Origin: Flavobacterium cerinum
GTDB lineage: Bacteria; Bacteroidota; Bacteroidia; Flavobacteriales; Flavobacteriaceae
Assembly (NCBI RefSeq): GCF_004028155.1
Contig: NZ_SBII01000017.1
Location: 1 to 64,000, forward strand
Reading direction: 5' to 3'
Length of the DNA stretch: 64,000 nt
Both the position numbers and the translations under genes were made by a program. The notes beneath the pieces were generated by a model. The model worked only from the letters and a program-made list of their open reading frames with translations. It did not search any database and was not told where the DNA came from. This document shows positions 1-10,380 of this stretch, piece by piece; position 1 is the first letter of the stretch, and the number at the start of each line of letters is the position of its first letter.

Positions 1-3000
1 AAAACCATTTGGCACTACAAATCCTGCTGTAGTTACTGTTAAAGTATTTAAATTACTGCTACCCTGATTTACAGTTATTTCATGAAAATCGCTAATTCCG
101 GATCCTGATATGGTTTGATTTCCATCTTTATTAAATGTAGTGTTCCCTAAACTGTTTACATCAGGCTTTAGGTTTAGTATTCCATTGTTTGTTACATCGC
201 CACTTATTGTTATCAGGTGTGTTGCGTCAGAAATGGTGGCCACATTTAGTGTCGCCCCGCTAGATACTGTTATAGCTCCATCTACAGTGATTTTTTGTAC
301 TGTTGTATTCGTCCCAATGCTAACCGTTCCCGATGTTACACTAAGGTTGTTGTTAATTACTGCATCCAGAAGGGTAACTATGCCGCCGGAATTTGCAGCA
401 TCAAGATTGTAATATGGAATTGTTGTTACAGTTTGATCTGTAGGGCCGTTATAACTGATTGTTGAAGTGTTTGCTGCTGTATTTGTTGTAGCTCCTTCTG
501 TAACAGCTAAAATGCCGGCAATTCCTGTTGTACCTGTATTAAATGTTTTTAACCCTGCATTACTTAATGTAAGCTGATTATAATTAAACATGGGGATAAT
601 CTGTGATCCGGTACCATTAAAATTAACCGTGCTTCCGGTTATGATATAAGTGTTGGTGCCAGGGGTAAATGCATTTGCAATGCCAATGGTGCCACTACTT
701 GCAAATGTACGGCTACCTGTTGAGCCGCTGATCAGGTTGTAGTAATTATATGCCGGAATTGTTTGGGCAGTAGCACCGATAAAACCTACAGTCCCATTTG
801 TTACATCAACTGTTCCTGATACTGATGGAAAGGCAGCCTCAGTATTGAATGTTCCTGAATTGAGAGTGAAATCTCCGGATATCGCTAAAGAGTTTCCAGC
901 ATTTGTAGTTAATACAAGTCCGGTATTGCTGAGCAATAAATTCTTTGTTACTGCTCCTATGTTAATATTTATAGTATATGCCCCGGTTAGTTCCACATTA
1001 TCAATAGCGGTGGGTACGCCATCCACGTTCCAATTGGCCGCATCACCCCAGTTGCTGGTTCCTGCTCCGCCATCCCAGGTTTTAATAAAAATACTCATTT
1101 CCCCAATCTGGAAATCACCAAATTCTGTAACCCCTGTAGCCTGTATGGTACTAGATGTTGGGGTTCCAACCATTGGATAATTCCATGACCCACTGGCAAT
1201 GCCTGTAAACCCGCTAAATCCGCCGACTATAAAAGCGCCCGTTGTTACGCCGGCATCAAGATCAGCAGCCACAAAGTTAAAAGTTACATTATAACTGGTC
1301 AATACGACTCCGCTATTTGTTAAGGTCCAGAAGCGGTTCACGCTTCTTGCGGCATTGATGGTAGAACTGCTGATCTCGGGATGATCACCTGAGGTAGTTG
1401 AAGCCATAAGATAGCCTGCAGTCGTCACATTTGCGAAAGTAAGAGAGACCGGAGTATAGCTTGCTGCATCACCGATCTCGAAGATTTTTGTGGTGGCTCC
1501 GGTAGTTATGCTTTTCTGTAATTGACCGTTTACCCAACCCGTATTCTGGGCTGCGCCGGTAACATTACCTGTAGAGGACTGTATAAGTATATTGCTGCCG
1601 GTTTGAATATACCCTGCTATAAAATTCAGGATCCCGTTCACACCAACATTCGATAACAGTAGTACAGAACCTGCAGTATTGCTGACCGTTAAATTATTGA
1701 AGGGAGAAAGACTATAAATATTCTGTACTGCAGCTCCATTCAAAGTAAAGGTGGAGGTGTTGCCGTTCAGGGTGCCATTGTTTGAGATATTGCCCGCAAC
1801 TAAGTGGGAATAGCTGCCTGCATTAAGGATGGCCCCGCTATTTATGGAGAAATTATTGGTGATGGTCCATACCGATGATGGCGTGATCCCGGCGGCATTG
1901 GTATTCGTAATTACAACATTACGAAATGAAGTAGGGCTGCCCGCAAGGGTCATAGCACCGGCACCTCCGAAAACAACGGTGCCTGTACTGGAAAAAGCGG
2001 TTCCTAAATTTATCGTAGTGGCTGTGGCGGGAATAAAATTTAAAGTACCGGAACTCGTTATCGTTCCATTGTTGGTTGCCGAACCCAAAATATTATGGGT
2101 GGAGTTTCCACCATTGAATGAGGCACCGCTTCCTACAGTCAGTGCATACAATATGGTCCATCCCACACTGGCGTTTACACCACCGGTATTGTTGATATTC
2201 AGAAAGCCGAATTGGGGTACAGAGGTGGAATTTAGTACTGGTGAAATCGTTCCATTAAAGTTTACGGTTATCGCAACTGTTGTTACCGCATTGATTAAGC
2301 TAAGTGTTTGCTGTACATTTCCTGTAAAAGTAGATGTTCCCAGTGTATAAAGCACGCCGCTGTTTGTTAAGTCTCCATTTACCGTGGTGGTAATAGTTGA
2401 GCCCCCACTTAAAGAACCTGTGCTGGTAATATTCAGCAAATTATTAAAAGTGACATTATTCAATATGGTATAACTGCCGGTAACGGTCATCTTATTAAAT
2501 GTGGTATTGCCGGTAATGTTTTTTGAAGCCCCCGAACATAAAACCGTACTGGTTGAAGGCGTAAAGGTTCCGCTATTAATCCAGTTGCCATTTAGCGTAA
2601 GGGTATTGGAACCACCATCAAAAGTGGCCCCTGTTTCGATGGTTAAATCACCATTGACAGTAATTGGAGTATAGAGTATTTTAAGTCCTGTATCCCTGAA
2701 AATCAGATTTCCATATACAACACCGGGTAGTAGTAAATGCTGTGTACCCGTGCCATTAAAAATTACTGTACTAGCAGTGCTTAAAGCGTAATTGGCAAAT
2801 TTATTAGGGGCATTATCTGCTGCGATAATTAATGTACCCGCATCTGCGATGATAGCCGTGCCGCCGACAACTGTCCTATTAAAAAAGAACGATTTAATGT
2901 CCAGGGTTCCCGATGTTCCGGTAAGGTTTCCTTTTAATGTCACATCCCCGGTAAGTACCGCAATAGTGCCTACCGGTTTATTTATTTCAAGGTTATTAAA

Positions 3001-6000
3001 AGTCGATGCGGTGATGGTCTGTGTTCCGCTACCATCAAAAATTATTTTTGTTCCGGCATCATCATAAGTACCGCTGTTTGCCCAGTTGCCCCCAATGTGT
3101 AAAATGCCACTATTGTTGAGTACTGCCCCAGATGAAATGACCACATTTCCTGTAATGGTTGTGGTTGAAAAATTATCCAGTTCACCCGCGGCTACTGTCA
3201 GGTTGCCGCCAATACTAAGAGTATCGTTGATTTCTGCTGCCGCCGCACTTTTGTTTATAGTCAGGTTATTATAGCTTACCGCTCCAATAACCTGGTTAGT
3301 TACGCCACTGTAAGTAACCGTTCCTGTGCCTGATGTAAAGGTTCCGTTCACATAATTATGGTTCATAGAGATAATTAGGTTTCCCGCTCCGCTAAAAACA
3401 ACATTTGCCCCCCCCGACTGAGTAAGGGAGCCACTTAAAGTTACCGTTCCTGTACCAATGTTCAGATTAATGGCATGGCCGCTTGTTCCGTCGCTTAGGG
3501 ATAGGTTTCCGTTAATGGTAACGGATTGATTATTCGCGTTGATGGAATGTGTTACATTGCTGCTCCAGGTTCCATAAATATCGCCTGAAGTAAGTGAACC
3601 TCCACCAGCCATAGAAAGGGTTACTGCCTGTGCACTTCCAAAATTTATATTCTTAACACTTACCGTACTGCTGATGGTGGGCTGATTGGTAAAAGCCATA
3701 GTTCCTAAATTTACAATATCTGTAGCAGAGGGAGGTGTTGATGCAGAGCCCTGAACCGTTGTCCAGTTGGCCGCGGTGTTCCAGGCTGTACTTACGCTAC
3801 CGTTCCATTGCACTACATTTGAATTGTCGGACAGGGTCCAGCGATTCGTGATGTTTGGTAAGAGACTTTGTTCCACATAATTGGCTGTCGCATCATTAGC
3901 CGTTTTACCAGAAGCAGACCATGAAGTTCCATTGTAACGCCATAGTCCCATAGTAGCCTCATTACTGCCGTTGAGTTCTGTGTCTTCATAATGCAGGCGA
4001 AGAGTCGCACTTGTATAGGAGCCGGAGGCAATGGTAATGGTGTAGAACCGGCTAATTGAACCACCAAATGGGAAATCACTCAAAGGCCCAATGACAACGG
4101 ATACGGTTACACTGTTGATACCCGAAGCCCCGGAGAAAGTGACGAGATTGTCAGGCCCTTCAAATGCATAGGCTACCCCTGTTGTAAAAACATGGTTTCG
4201 CTGAATATTACCCAATATAATTCCATTACCTGTCCTGGTGCTGGTAATGGTCAATGTATTTGCTTCTGTAAGCAGCGTGCCCATTGTCATGTTCACCGTT
4301 GCCGCAGTGATATTACTTTGTAAAGTTGCGCCTGTAGCCGCAGTAGTATTGTTTATGGTGAGGATATTAAAAGTTGTGACACCGATGATATTTGAAGCCT
4401 GATTTCCCAGGAACTGTATCGTACTTGTGCCTGCGGTAAAGGTTCCCGAATTATTCCAGTTGCCATAAATGGAATGCGTAAATGCACCGGGTATAAATGT
4501 AGTGCCGGTGCTGATGGTAAGGCTGTTATTTATCGTTAAAGCCGCGATAGCGGTTTTGTTATTTCCGTTAGAAAGAGTAAGGTTGTTATAGGTAATGGCA
4601 TTGATGTTCTGAGCCCCGCTACCATTAAAATTTACTGTATTAGGCGCTGAAGCGCTAACATCCAGTATACCTGAAGTAATGGTAAGGGCATTTGCGATTC
4701 CCAGTGTTGAACTGGCCGATAATTGCAGAGAGGTACCATTAATGGTGGTATTGAAAAGGTTGGCTGTTCCGCTTAAAGTAGATGTTCCGGTAAATGTTGC
4801 CGTTCCTGCCGTCGCAGATAAACTACCATTAACCGAAACGCTGGAGGAGACCGTAAAATTAGCAGTCGAAGTAATGGTTCCGGTAACAGAAAGTGTACTA
4901 AAACTCATGGTTCCTGCACCGGAAATTGTTTTTGAAGTTCCGCTCATAGTAATCGCGCCTGCACTTGTTGTGAAGCTTCCGCTTACTGATAAATTGCCTG
5001 TAATAACCAAAGCATCAGCTGTACTTACAGTTCCGCTGATCGTCAGATTATCGGGTGAAATTCCGGTTCCGCTAATGGTTTTGCTTGTGCCTGTCATTAG
5101 GATTGTTCCGCCAGAGAGCTGGCTAAAAGATCCGGATCCTGTGGTGGCAAGGTTTCCTGTTAAACTGATGCTGCCTGCTAAAAAGCTAACCAATGAAGCG
5201 GCAATAGTAAGGTTATTGAAATTCTGGTTACCAGAACCACTTACCGTACTGCCAGAGCCAGTAAACGTAAGGGTCCCGGTGTTGCCATTGAATGTTCCGG
5301 TGTTGACCCAATTACTGCCTATGCTATGTGAAAAACTACCCCCATTAAATGTCGTGGAAGCACTGATAGAAACATTTCCATTAACAGTAATATTTGAGGC
5401 AGCAGTATAAGACACTGAAGTGCCGGCTCCTAAATTGCTGCTCAGATTACCTACCACGGTTAATGCTGTTGCTGGAAAGATTTTTACAGCTGCGCCGACT
5501 GAACTGCTCAGCGTAAGGTTCCCATACAATTGGTTTGCCACAGTTTGGGCGGTCCCTGAATATTCTACCGTACTTGCAACCACCAATGTATTGGCGGTAA
5601 AATTAACGGGGTAAGTATTTGTACCTCCGATTTTTAAAATTGCATTATTGGCTACCATAAGTGTGCCGCCCGCAGTTGCCCGATTGGCGGTAAAAGTACC
5701 CAGATCAAACGTTCCACTGTTTACAGAGAGGTTACCACTAATACTGATATTTGTATTTAAAGTAACTGTGCTGGCTGTATTTGCAATTACAAGGTTATTA
5801 AAGGTGGTACTAAATGTGCCCGCAATCACCTGTGCTGTTGTGTTGTTGAAAATTACAGTTGCTGTCCCAGCTGTAAATGCGGTGGTTGAAACATTATTTG
5901 TCCAGTTTCCTTTGATGGTCAGGTTAAAGTTATTTGCATTTAATGTCCCCGCGGTAAGCAGGAGGTTGTTATTTACCGTAATTGCTGCGGGTAAAAGCAG

Positions 6001-8214
6001 ACCATTGCTGTTGTTGAGCGATAAATTAAAAAAGGAAGTAATGCCGGTGAAGGTTTGTTGTCCGCCAGTACCATTAAAATTAACAGTGCCTGTATTCGTA
6101 AAGGTCCCATTATTGGCAAGGATACCCGCAATGTTCAGCGTTCCTGTACCGGCTAATGTTAAGGTGCTGCCTGCGTTTATGGTCAGGTTTCTGCAACTTA
6201 CACTGGTGCTTATATTTGGCATCCTAGTGGCTGTTGAAGTAATCGTGACATCTGTAGTAGAAGTTGGGAGTATACCATTACACCAGTTAGCAGCAGTGCT
6301 CCAATCTGTACTTACATTGCCCGTCCATTGCCCTGTGGCAGTTGTTGAAGTAACGGTTACATAAGCAACAGCGGGAGTAATACAACCTGCTGCTGTTACT
6401 TGTACGGTATAAACACCTGCAGCAGTGGCTGAGTAGCTAACAACTGGATTTTGCAATGATGACGTAAACCCATTAGGGCCTGTCCACGAATAACTGGCAC
6501 TTGCAACAGTAGTTGCTGTCAGGTTAAGGGATGCTCCAGAACATACAGGTGAATTGCTCCCTGCACCATCGGGAGAATTATATAAAATAGCCACTTCTGC
6601 AGCAGTTAATTCTTTATGATAGATTATTACATCATCCAATGTTCCCGAGAAATAATAACTTGCCGGCTCGTTAGGCCAGGTAGATAAATCACTGTACCCT
6701 ACTCTCCAATATCCGGTATAACTCTCACCACTGGTAACCGTTGCATCACTGATGACCAAACTGCCATCAACATATAACTTCAGACCGCTTGCCCCAACTG
6801 TACCTGTGGCCAAATGCCAGTTTCCGTCATTGTAAGCGGTTGTTGTACTGATGTATTTTTTCGTTGAGCCAGGGGCTACACCAAAGTATAGCACACCCGT
6901 GCTGGTCATATAAATAAAGCGGTCCCGGCTACCACCGCCACCCGTTAATACACTTGAAAAACCAACCAGTGTGCCTCCTACAGCGGTGGATGTTTTAAAC
7001 CATACAGATACACTCACTGTGCTTGGATTTACATAAGCATTAGCTGCAGATATAAACTGACTGCTTCCATTAAAAGTATAAGCCTTATTGGCGTTGTTAA
7101 AACGATCTGCAGTTTGAGTTGGCGTTCCGCCCTGAAATGTTCCATTATTATTACCTGTAGCATCATTTGGATTTCCTTCGAACTTGTAATAGGAAAGTAG
7201 ACTGGAAGGCAATTGGGAGATGGCAGGCCCATTACAGCTGGTTGCCTGAGTTCCGCTCAAAGCGGTACTCAATGCTCCTTCGCTCAGGGCATATACTTTC
7301 CAATAATAAGTTGTTCCTGTATTAAGTCCGGTTTGTGATGAAGAAGTAGCTCCTGCTGCGACCTGATTCACAAAAGAATAATTAATTCCGTCTGTAGAGC
7401 GATATATAGTAAAGCCACGCTCATTTGAAGAGAGATCGGCCCAGTTTAAGGTCATTGCTGTATTTCCAATTGCCGAAAAGCTAAGTGTAGACGGTGCAAT
7501 TGGGATTGGAGAAGTAAAAGTATAAGTTCTCCCCGTTACTCTTTTTGTAGTGATACTGGTCTCAGTTGTAGAACTTACTGCTGTGCCTGCACTATTTACA
7601 GAGAGGAAATTCCCTGATCCGGTCGCGGTAGCGGTAATCCCAATAGAGCCGGAAGCAGAAGCCGCAGCAGCAGCATCAGAACGGTAAACAAATTCTACCT
7701 TGCCACTAGTTTCATACAGGTTAACCTGGAAAGAGCATACGGCACCCGTGGCCAAGTAATACCATTTTACATTGACATATTGCAAGCTAAACACACGGCT
7801 ACCAACTGCTCCGCTTGTTTTATACGTTACATTATTTGTAACAACAATATCCAGGTCATCCCACAGTGGTGCGATTACTGGCCGCGGTGATCCTGCAGTA
7901 GACAGGCTATTCGTATATACATAATCTGTAGGGACACTACCCATTGAAATCCAGCCGTTGGTACTGGCAGAAATACCCGTGTAGCGGGCTCCCATATACC
8001 AGAAATCAAATCCAATAGGAATAAGTGCCGAAGTCCCATCATCTGTAGATCCTGTCCATGTTGTAGTACTTCCACCAGAAATTGGTGTAAAACCAGCAGT
8101 AGTACCGATAAATGAATAATTTGTTATTGATTGACCTAAGCTTCTTGAACTGGCTAAAAACAGTGAAAACAAAACAAATATACACTTACACGATAAACCA
8201 ATTTTTCTTTTCAT
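1..8214 (-). CDS. Giant secreted beta-strand-repeat surface protein (C-terminus beyond window)
   Basis: The frame is open from the ATG at 8214 to the left edge, giving 2,738 codons with no stop, so the gene is partial at its 3' end. The N-terminus MKRKIGLSCKCIFVLFSLFL is a signal peptide. It is followed by a T9SS-type beta domain (about residues 30-230), a fibronectin type III domain (about 235-325), a LamG/concanavalin-like domain (about 330-545) and an Ig/PKD-like domain (about 550-620). The rest is Ser/Thr/Gly/Asn-rich beta-strand repeats of the 'NWxNxGTFxxGTGTVxFxG...FNNLTI' type. Three tryptophan modules, beginning at W630 (QWTGNVSTDWSTAANW), W1470 and W2380, lie in the same frame, so no frameshift is apparent. 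It is the last gene of an operon with a chaperone and a DUF4402 protein. The likely role is a cell-surface adhesin, and a type IX sorting domain is expected outside the window (inference). Confidence 0.85.
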   Translation of the reverse strand, partial: MKRKIGLSCKCIFVLFSLFLASSRSLGQSITNYSFIGTTAGFTPISGGSTTTWTGSTDDGTSALIPIGFDFWYMGARYTGISASTNGWISMGSVPTDYVYTNSLSTAGSPRPVIAPLWDDLDIVVTNNVTYKTSGAVGSRVFSLQYVNVKWYYLATGAVCSFQVNLYETSGKVEFVYRSDAAAAASASGSIGITATATGSGNFLSVNSAGTAVSSTTETSITTKRVTGRTYTFTSPIPIAPSTLSFSAIGNTAMTLNWADLSSNERGFTIYRSTDGINYSFVNQVAAGATSSSQTGLNTGTTYYWKVYALSEGALSTALSGTQATSCNGPAISQLPSSLLSYYKFEGNPNDATGNNNGTFQGGTPTQTADRFNNANKAYTFNGSSQFISAANAYVNPSTVSVSVWFKTSTAVGGTLVGFSSVLTGGGGSRDRFIYMTSTGVLYFGVAPGSTKKYISTTTAYNDGNWHLATGTVGASGLKLYVDGSLVISDATVTSGESYTGYWRVGYSDLSTWPNEPASYYFSGTLDDVIIYHKELTAAEVAILYNSPDGAGSNSPVCSGASLNLTATTVASASYSWTGPNGFTSSLQNPVVSYSATAAGVYTVQVTAAGCITPAVAYVTVTSTTATGQWTGNVSTDWSTAANWCNGILPTSTTDVTITSTATRMPNISTSVSCRNLTINAGSTLTLAGTGTLNIAGILANNGTFTNTGTVNFNGTGGQQTFTGITSFFNLSLNNSNGLLLPAAITVNNNLLLTAGTLNANNFNLTIKGNWTNNVSTTAFTAGTATVIFNNTTAQVIAGTFSTTFNNLVIANTASTVTLNTNISISGNLSVNSGTFDLGTFTANRATAGGTLMVANNAILKIGGTNTYPVNFTANTLVVASTVEYSGTAQTVANQLYGNLTLSSSVGAAVKIFPATALTVVGNLSSNLGAGTSVSYTAASNITVNGNVSISASTTFNGGSFSHSIGSNWVNTGTFNGNTGTLTFTGSGSTVSGSGNQNFNNLTIAASLVSFLAGSISLTGNLATTGSGSFSQLSGGTILMTGTSKTISGTGISPDNLTISGTVSTADALVITGNLSVSGSFTTSAGAITMSGTSKTISGAGTMSFSTLSVTGTITSTANFTVSSSVSVNGSLSATAGTATFTGTSTLSGTANLFNTTINGTSLQLSASSTLGIANALTITSGILDVSASAPNTVNFNGSGAQNINAITYNNLTLSNGNNKTAIAALTINNSLTISTGTTFIPGAFTHSIYGNWNNSGTFTAGTSTIQFLGNQASNIIGVTTFNILTINNTTAATGATLQSNITAATVNMTMGTLLTEANTLTITSTRTGNGIILGNIQRNHVFTTGVAYAFEGPDNLVTFSGASGINSVTVSVVIGPLSDFPFGGSISRFYTITIASGSYTSATLRLHYEDTELNGSNEATMGLWRYNGTSWSASGKTANDATANYVEQSLLPNITNRWTLSDNSNVVQWNGSVSTAWNTAANWTTVQGSASTPPSATDIVNLGTMAFTNQPTISSTVSVKNINFGSAQAVTLSMAGGGSLTSGDIYGTWSSNVTHSINANNQSVTINGNLSLSDGTSGHAINLNIGTGTVTLSGSLTQSGGANVVFSGAGNLIISMNHNYVNGTFTSGTGTVTYSGVTNQVIGAVSYNNLTINKSAAAAEINDTLSIGGNLTVAAGELDNFSTTTITGNVVISSGAVLNNSGILHIGGNWANSGTYDDAGTKIIFDGSGTQTITASTFNNLEINKPVGTIAVLTGDVTLKGNLTGTSGTLDIKSFFFNRTVVGGTAIIADAGTLIIAADNAPNKFANYALSTASTVIFNGTGTQHLLLPGVVYGNLIFRDTGLKILYTPITVNGDLTIETGATFDGGSNTLTLNGNWINSGTFTPSTSTVLCSGASKNITGNTTFNKMTVTGSYTILNNVTFNNLLNITSTGSLSGGSTITTTVNGDLTNSGVLYTLGTSTFTGNVQQTLSLINAVTTVAITVNFNGTISPVLNSTSVPQFGFLNINNTGGVNASVGWTILYALTVGSGASFNGGNSTHNILGSATNNGTITSSGTLNFIPATATTINLGTAFSSTGTVVFGGAGAMTLAGSPTSFRNVVITNTNAAGITPSSVWTITNNFSINSGAILNAGSYSHLVAGNISNNGTLNGNTSTFTLNGAAVQNIYSLSPFNNLTVSNTAGSVLLLSNVGVNGILNFIAGYIQTGSNILIQSSTGNVTGAAQNTGWVNGQLQKSITTGATTKIFEIGDAASYTPVSLTFANVTTAGYLMASTTSGDHPEISSSTINAARSVNRFWTLTNSGVVLTSYNVTFNFVAADLDAGVTTGAFIVGGFSGFTGIASGSWNYPMVGTPTSSTIQATGVTEFGDFQIGEMSIFIKTWDGGAGTSNWGDAANWNVDGVPTAIDNVELTGAYTININIGAVTKNLLLSNTGLVLTTNAGNSLAISGDFTLNSGTFNTEAAFPSVSGTVDVTNGTVGFIGATAQTIPAYNYYNLISGSTGSRTFASSGTIGIANAFTPGTNTYIITGSTVNFNGTGSQIIPMFNYNQLTLSNAGLKTFNTGTTGIAGILAVTEGATTNTAANTSTISYNGPTDQTVTTIPYYNLDAANSGGIVTLLDAVINNNLSVTSGTVSIGTNTTVQKITVDGAITVSSGATLNVATISDATHLITISGDVTNNGILNLKPDVNSLGNTTFNKDGNQTISGSGISDFHEITVNQGSSNLNTLTVTTAGFVVPNGF

Positions 8215-8271
8215 GTGCTCAAAGGGCTTTATAGCCGCTAAATGGCTCGTTTCTTAAAAATTCTGTTATTA

Positions 8272-9129
8272 TTAAAACAGATCTATCTGAGAAGAAGTAA
8301 TTACTTCAGTTTTAGATCCTCCTGAAGTCGAATAAATGATATTAAGTTTTCCTTTATGATAATCTATAGCTGGGTTTCTATCAAGGTTAAGTAAAGTTTT
8401 GCGAATTTGATTAGGTGTATAAATGGCTAAACCTTTTGCTATACCAACCTGCGTAATTTTACCTGTTGGCGCAATGTGTTCTACTTTAAGATCTCCATAA
8501 ACAGACATGTTTCCTGTTCTTCTAAACGTCATGCTTAACTGGGGTATCTTATTAACATCCCATATAACCTGTAGATCTATATTTACTTTTACAGTTGAGT
8601 TGCCACTTCTGATAATAACAGGAATGGCAACACCAAATGTAGGAACCAAATGCACAGATAATGATTGAGGAAGTTTTGAAGCATCATCCTCTATTGGCTT
8701 GTCTTTTGCAACAGCTCTAAAATAGAGATGTGATCTATACTCTCCCGGTTTTAACACATTAGTATTTATTGCCTGAATTTTAATAGTTTGTGACTCATTT
8801 GGAGCAAGTGTAACACTTCGCGGGAAAAACCGGAAATTTTTATCTGCAAAATTCTGACCGGAATCGGGCTCAGTAATTTCCTCAAAAGCTCCGCTTTCAA
8901 GCATTCTGTACTGTACTACAGAAATAAGATATTTTGCACTATCAGCACCTGAATTTGCGATATTAAGCTCTTGGGTTCTTTTACTGGCATCTAGAATTAC
9001 CCTTCGAGGCATAATAACAAGATCACCCTGATTAATACTATCTGATGGATGAAACAATTGCTCTGCCATAACCACAATTGATAGGATAAACAGAGCAATC
9101 CCAGCTTTCATAAAAAGGGTATTATTCAT
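8272..9129 (-). CDS. PapD-like periplasmic fimbrial chaperone
   Basis: A 285-residue protein with an N-terminal hydrophobic export segment (residues 7-22). It then has an immunoglobulin-like domain typical of PapD-type chaperones: 'GDLVIMPRRVILDASKRTQEL' style opening strands, then 'RFFPRSVTLAPNESQTIKI' and 'GEYRSHLYFRA', which match the R..P....L.P...Q.I.I and EYR.HL.F patterns of bacterial P-pilus assembly chaperones. A second beta domain follows. It lies 57 nt upstream of the giant surface protein and 63 nt downstream of a DUF4402 gene, so the three are probably co-transcribed. No outer-membrane usher gene is in the window, so it may hold DUF4402 subunits or surface-protein segments in the periplasm by some other route (inference). 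Start could be residue 1 or Met7. Confidence 0.75.
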   Translation of the reverse strand: MNNTLFMKAGIALFILSIVVMAEQLFHPSDSINQGDLVIMPRRVILDASKRTQELNIANSGADSAKYLISVVQYRMLESGAFEEITEPDSGQNFADKNFRFFPRSVTLAPNESQTIKIQAINTNVLKPGEYRSHLYFRAVAKDKPIEDDASKLPQSLSVHLVPTFGVAIPVIIRSGNSTVKVNIDLQVIWDVNKIPQLSMTFRRTGNMSVYGDLKVEHIAPTGKITQVGIAKGLAIYTPNQIRKTLLNLDRNPAIDYHKGKLNIIYSTSGGSKTEVITSSQIDLF

Positions 9130-9192
9130 AATATTACAATAAATTTGATATTATATTACCTAAAGAGCTCATGTACATTAAGATACAAATTC

Positions 9193-9699
9193 TTAATTGT
9201 AGTTAACTGTAACCGCAAAAGGAGTTGCAGAGGTATAAGAACCCTGAGCCTGCGAGGCTATTAAATTTAAGGTTGCTCCAATAGTTATCGTCTGAGTACC
9301 AGAACTTAAAGTTCCTGTTGTAGCCGGTGTACTTGTAAAGCTATTAACAGTCATTTGATCTGAACCGCTTGTTATAATAACTGAAGAAGGTAAAGTGATG
9401 GCATAAGTATAAGAACCGGAACCTTGAACTGTAAAAGATGCCGCTGTTACTGTACCGGTAGTTGCAGGTAAACTAACACCTCCCGTAAATGTCCTGCCAC
9501 TTGCTGGCGATAAAACCACTGTACCCACAGTTCCATTAGTAGCAATATTTCCAAAATTCATATCAGTGTTTTTAGAAATACTAATAGGGGTTACTATTGT
9601 TGCTGAAGCATTAGCAGAAGCTGTTGCCTGTGCAAAGACAGAAGTTGTGGATAAAAGACCAAAAAGAGAGAAAGTCAATGTAATAATTACTTTTTTCAT
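9193..9699 (-). CDS. DUF4402 domain secreted protein
   Basis: A 168-residue protein with signal peptide MKKVIITLTFSLFGLLSTTS cleaved near 'VFAQA'. The mature part fits DUF4402: 'MNFGNIATNGTVGTVVLSP' early, a 'SFTVQGSGSYTYAITLP' central strand pair and a C-terminal 'FAVTVNYN' strand. DUF4402 proteins resemble small beta-sandwich pilin or spore-coat-U subunits and often sit beside PapD-like chaperones. This is the first gene of the three-gene operon ending in the giant surface protein. Its small size and position suggest a chaperone-dependent surface subunit, but its function has not been demonstrated. Confidence 0.8.
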   Translation of the reverse strand: MKKVIITLTFSLFGLLSTTSVFAQATASANASATIVTPISISKNTDMNFGNIATNGTVGTVVLSPASGRTFTGGVSLPATTGTVTAASFTVQGSGSYTYAITLPSSVIITSGSDQMTVNSFTSTPATTGTLSSGTQTITIGATLNLIASQAQGSYTSATPFAVTVNYN

Positions 9700-9819
9700 G
9701 ATATAAAATTTGGAGGATTAATATTAAATAGATAGGAGTCAAGAACGGGATGCGAAAGGCAAGATTAAAAAAGAAAAGAAAGTAATTTAAACCGCACCAA
9801 AACCGATCATTATCATTGT

Positions 9820-9827
9820 CAAATCTA
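9820..9827 (-). promoter_or_regulatory. Candidate -7 box (TAGATTTG) for the DUF4402/surface-protein operon
   Basis: On the minus strand this reads TAGATTTG, an exact match to the Bacteroidetes TAnnTTTG -7 element, about 120 nt upstream of the DUF4402 start. No TTTG is present at the expected 19-nt distance upstream, so the assignment is tentative. Confidence 0.3.
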
Positions 9828-9977
9828 TACATAAAACAATCAATTATTGAAAAAAATGCAGTTATTTTTAAAATTATTTATTTTTTTGTAGGAAAACATG
9901 AGAAAAATTATGAAAAAACTATTTAACTTTTCATTAAAAAAGTAAGTGGTACCAAACAATACTGATCAGAAAAAGGA

Positions 9978-10009
9978 AATAAATAAATAATTAAACTTAT
10001 TTATTTATT
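9978..10009. repeat. 13-bp perfect AT inverted repeat
   Basis: The arms AATAAATAAATAA and TTATTTATTTATT are perfectly complementary around a TTAAAC loop and are followed on the plus strand by a run of T. It resembles a weak AT-only hairpin, but no plus-strand gene ends nearby. It could also form by chance in such AT-rich sequence. Confidence 0.4.
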
Positions 10010-10314
10010 CAATTTTTTTTTATCTATTAAATAGATAAAAAAAGTTATAAAACAACTATTGTATCTAATTTTTATTATAAAAAAGGAACTTGTAGTTTGA
10101 TTAAAAGAAGGTTTTAAAGTAGATATCGACGTATCAAAGCTAAATATGATACAAAAAAATAAGCTATTGTTGCTCAGTATATTTACAAAACTGTTCCCAA
10201 TTATTTTGAGATCGATTATAAACAGGTTTAAGTTGTAAGAAACTTATTGTTATATAAATAAAATTGTAGAGAACTCAACGCAGTTATTTTTTGCTAAATT
10301 AAAAACCCATAAAT

Positions 10315-10380
10315 AACAATTGTTACTACAGCTGATGCCCTCCACCCCACAATTGTAGTTTCTTAGTAAGGACAATTGTG
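10315..10380. promoter_or_regulatory. Three ACAATTGT palindromes
   Basis: The 8-bp palindrome ACAATTGT occurs at 10316-10323, 10349-10356 and 10372-10379. The last two lie in the longer inverted pair CACAATTGT / ACAATTGTG. The spacings are 33 and 23 bp. This may be a multi-site operator or a hairpin downstream of the hydrolase gene; no regulator can be assigned. Confidence 0.4.

Noticed and set aside
140..6364. Series of plus-strand ORFs opposite the giant gene
   Set aside because: All fall in one frame antisense to the continuous minus-strand reading frame and have unnatural Val/Pro/Leu-rich composition; they are shadows of the real gene.
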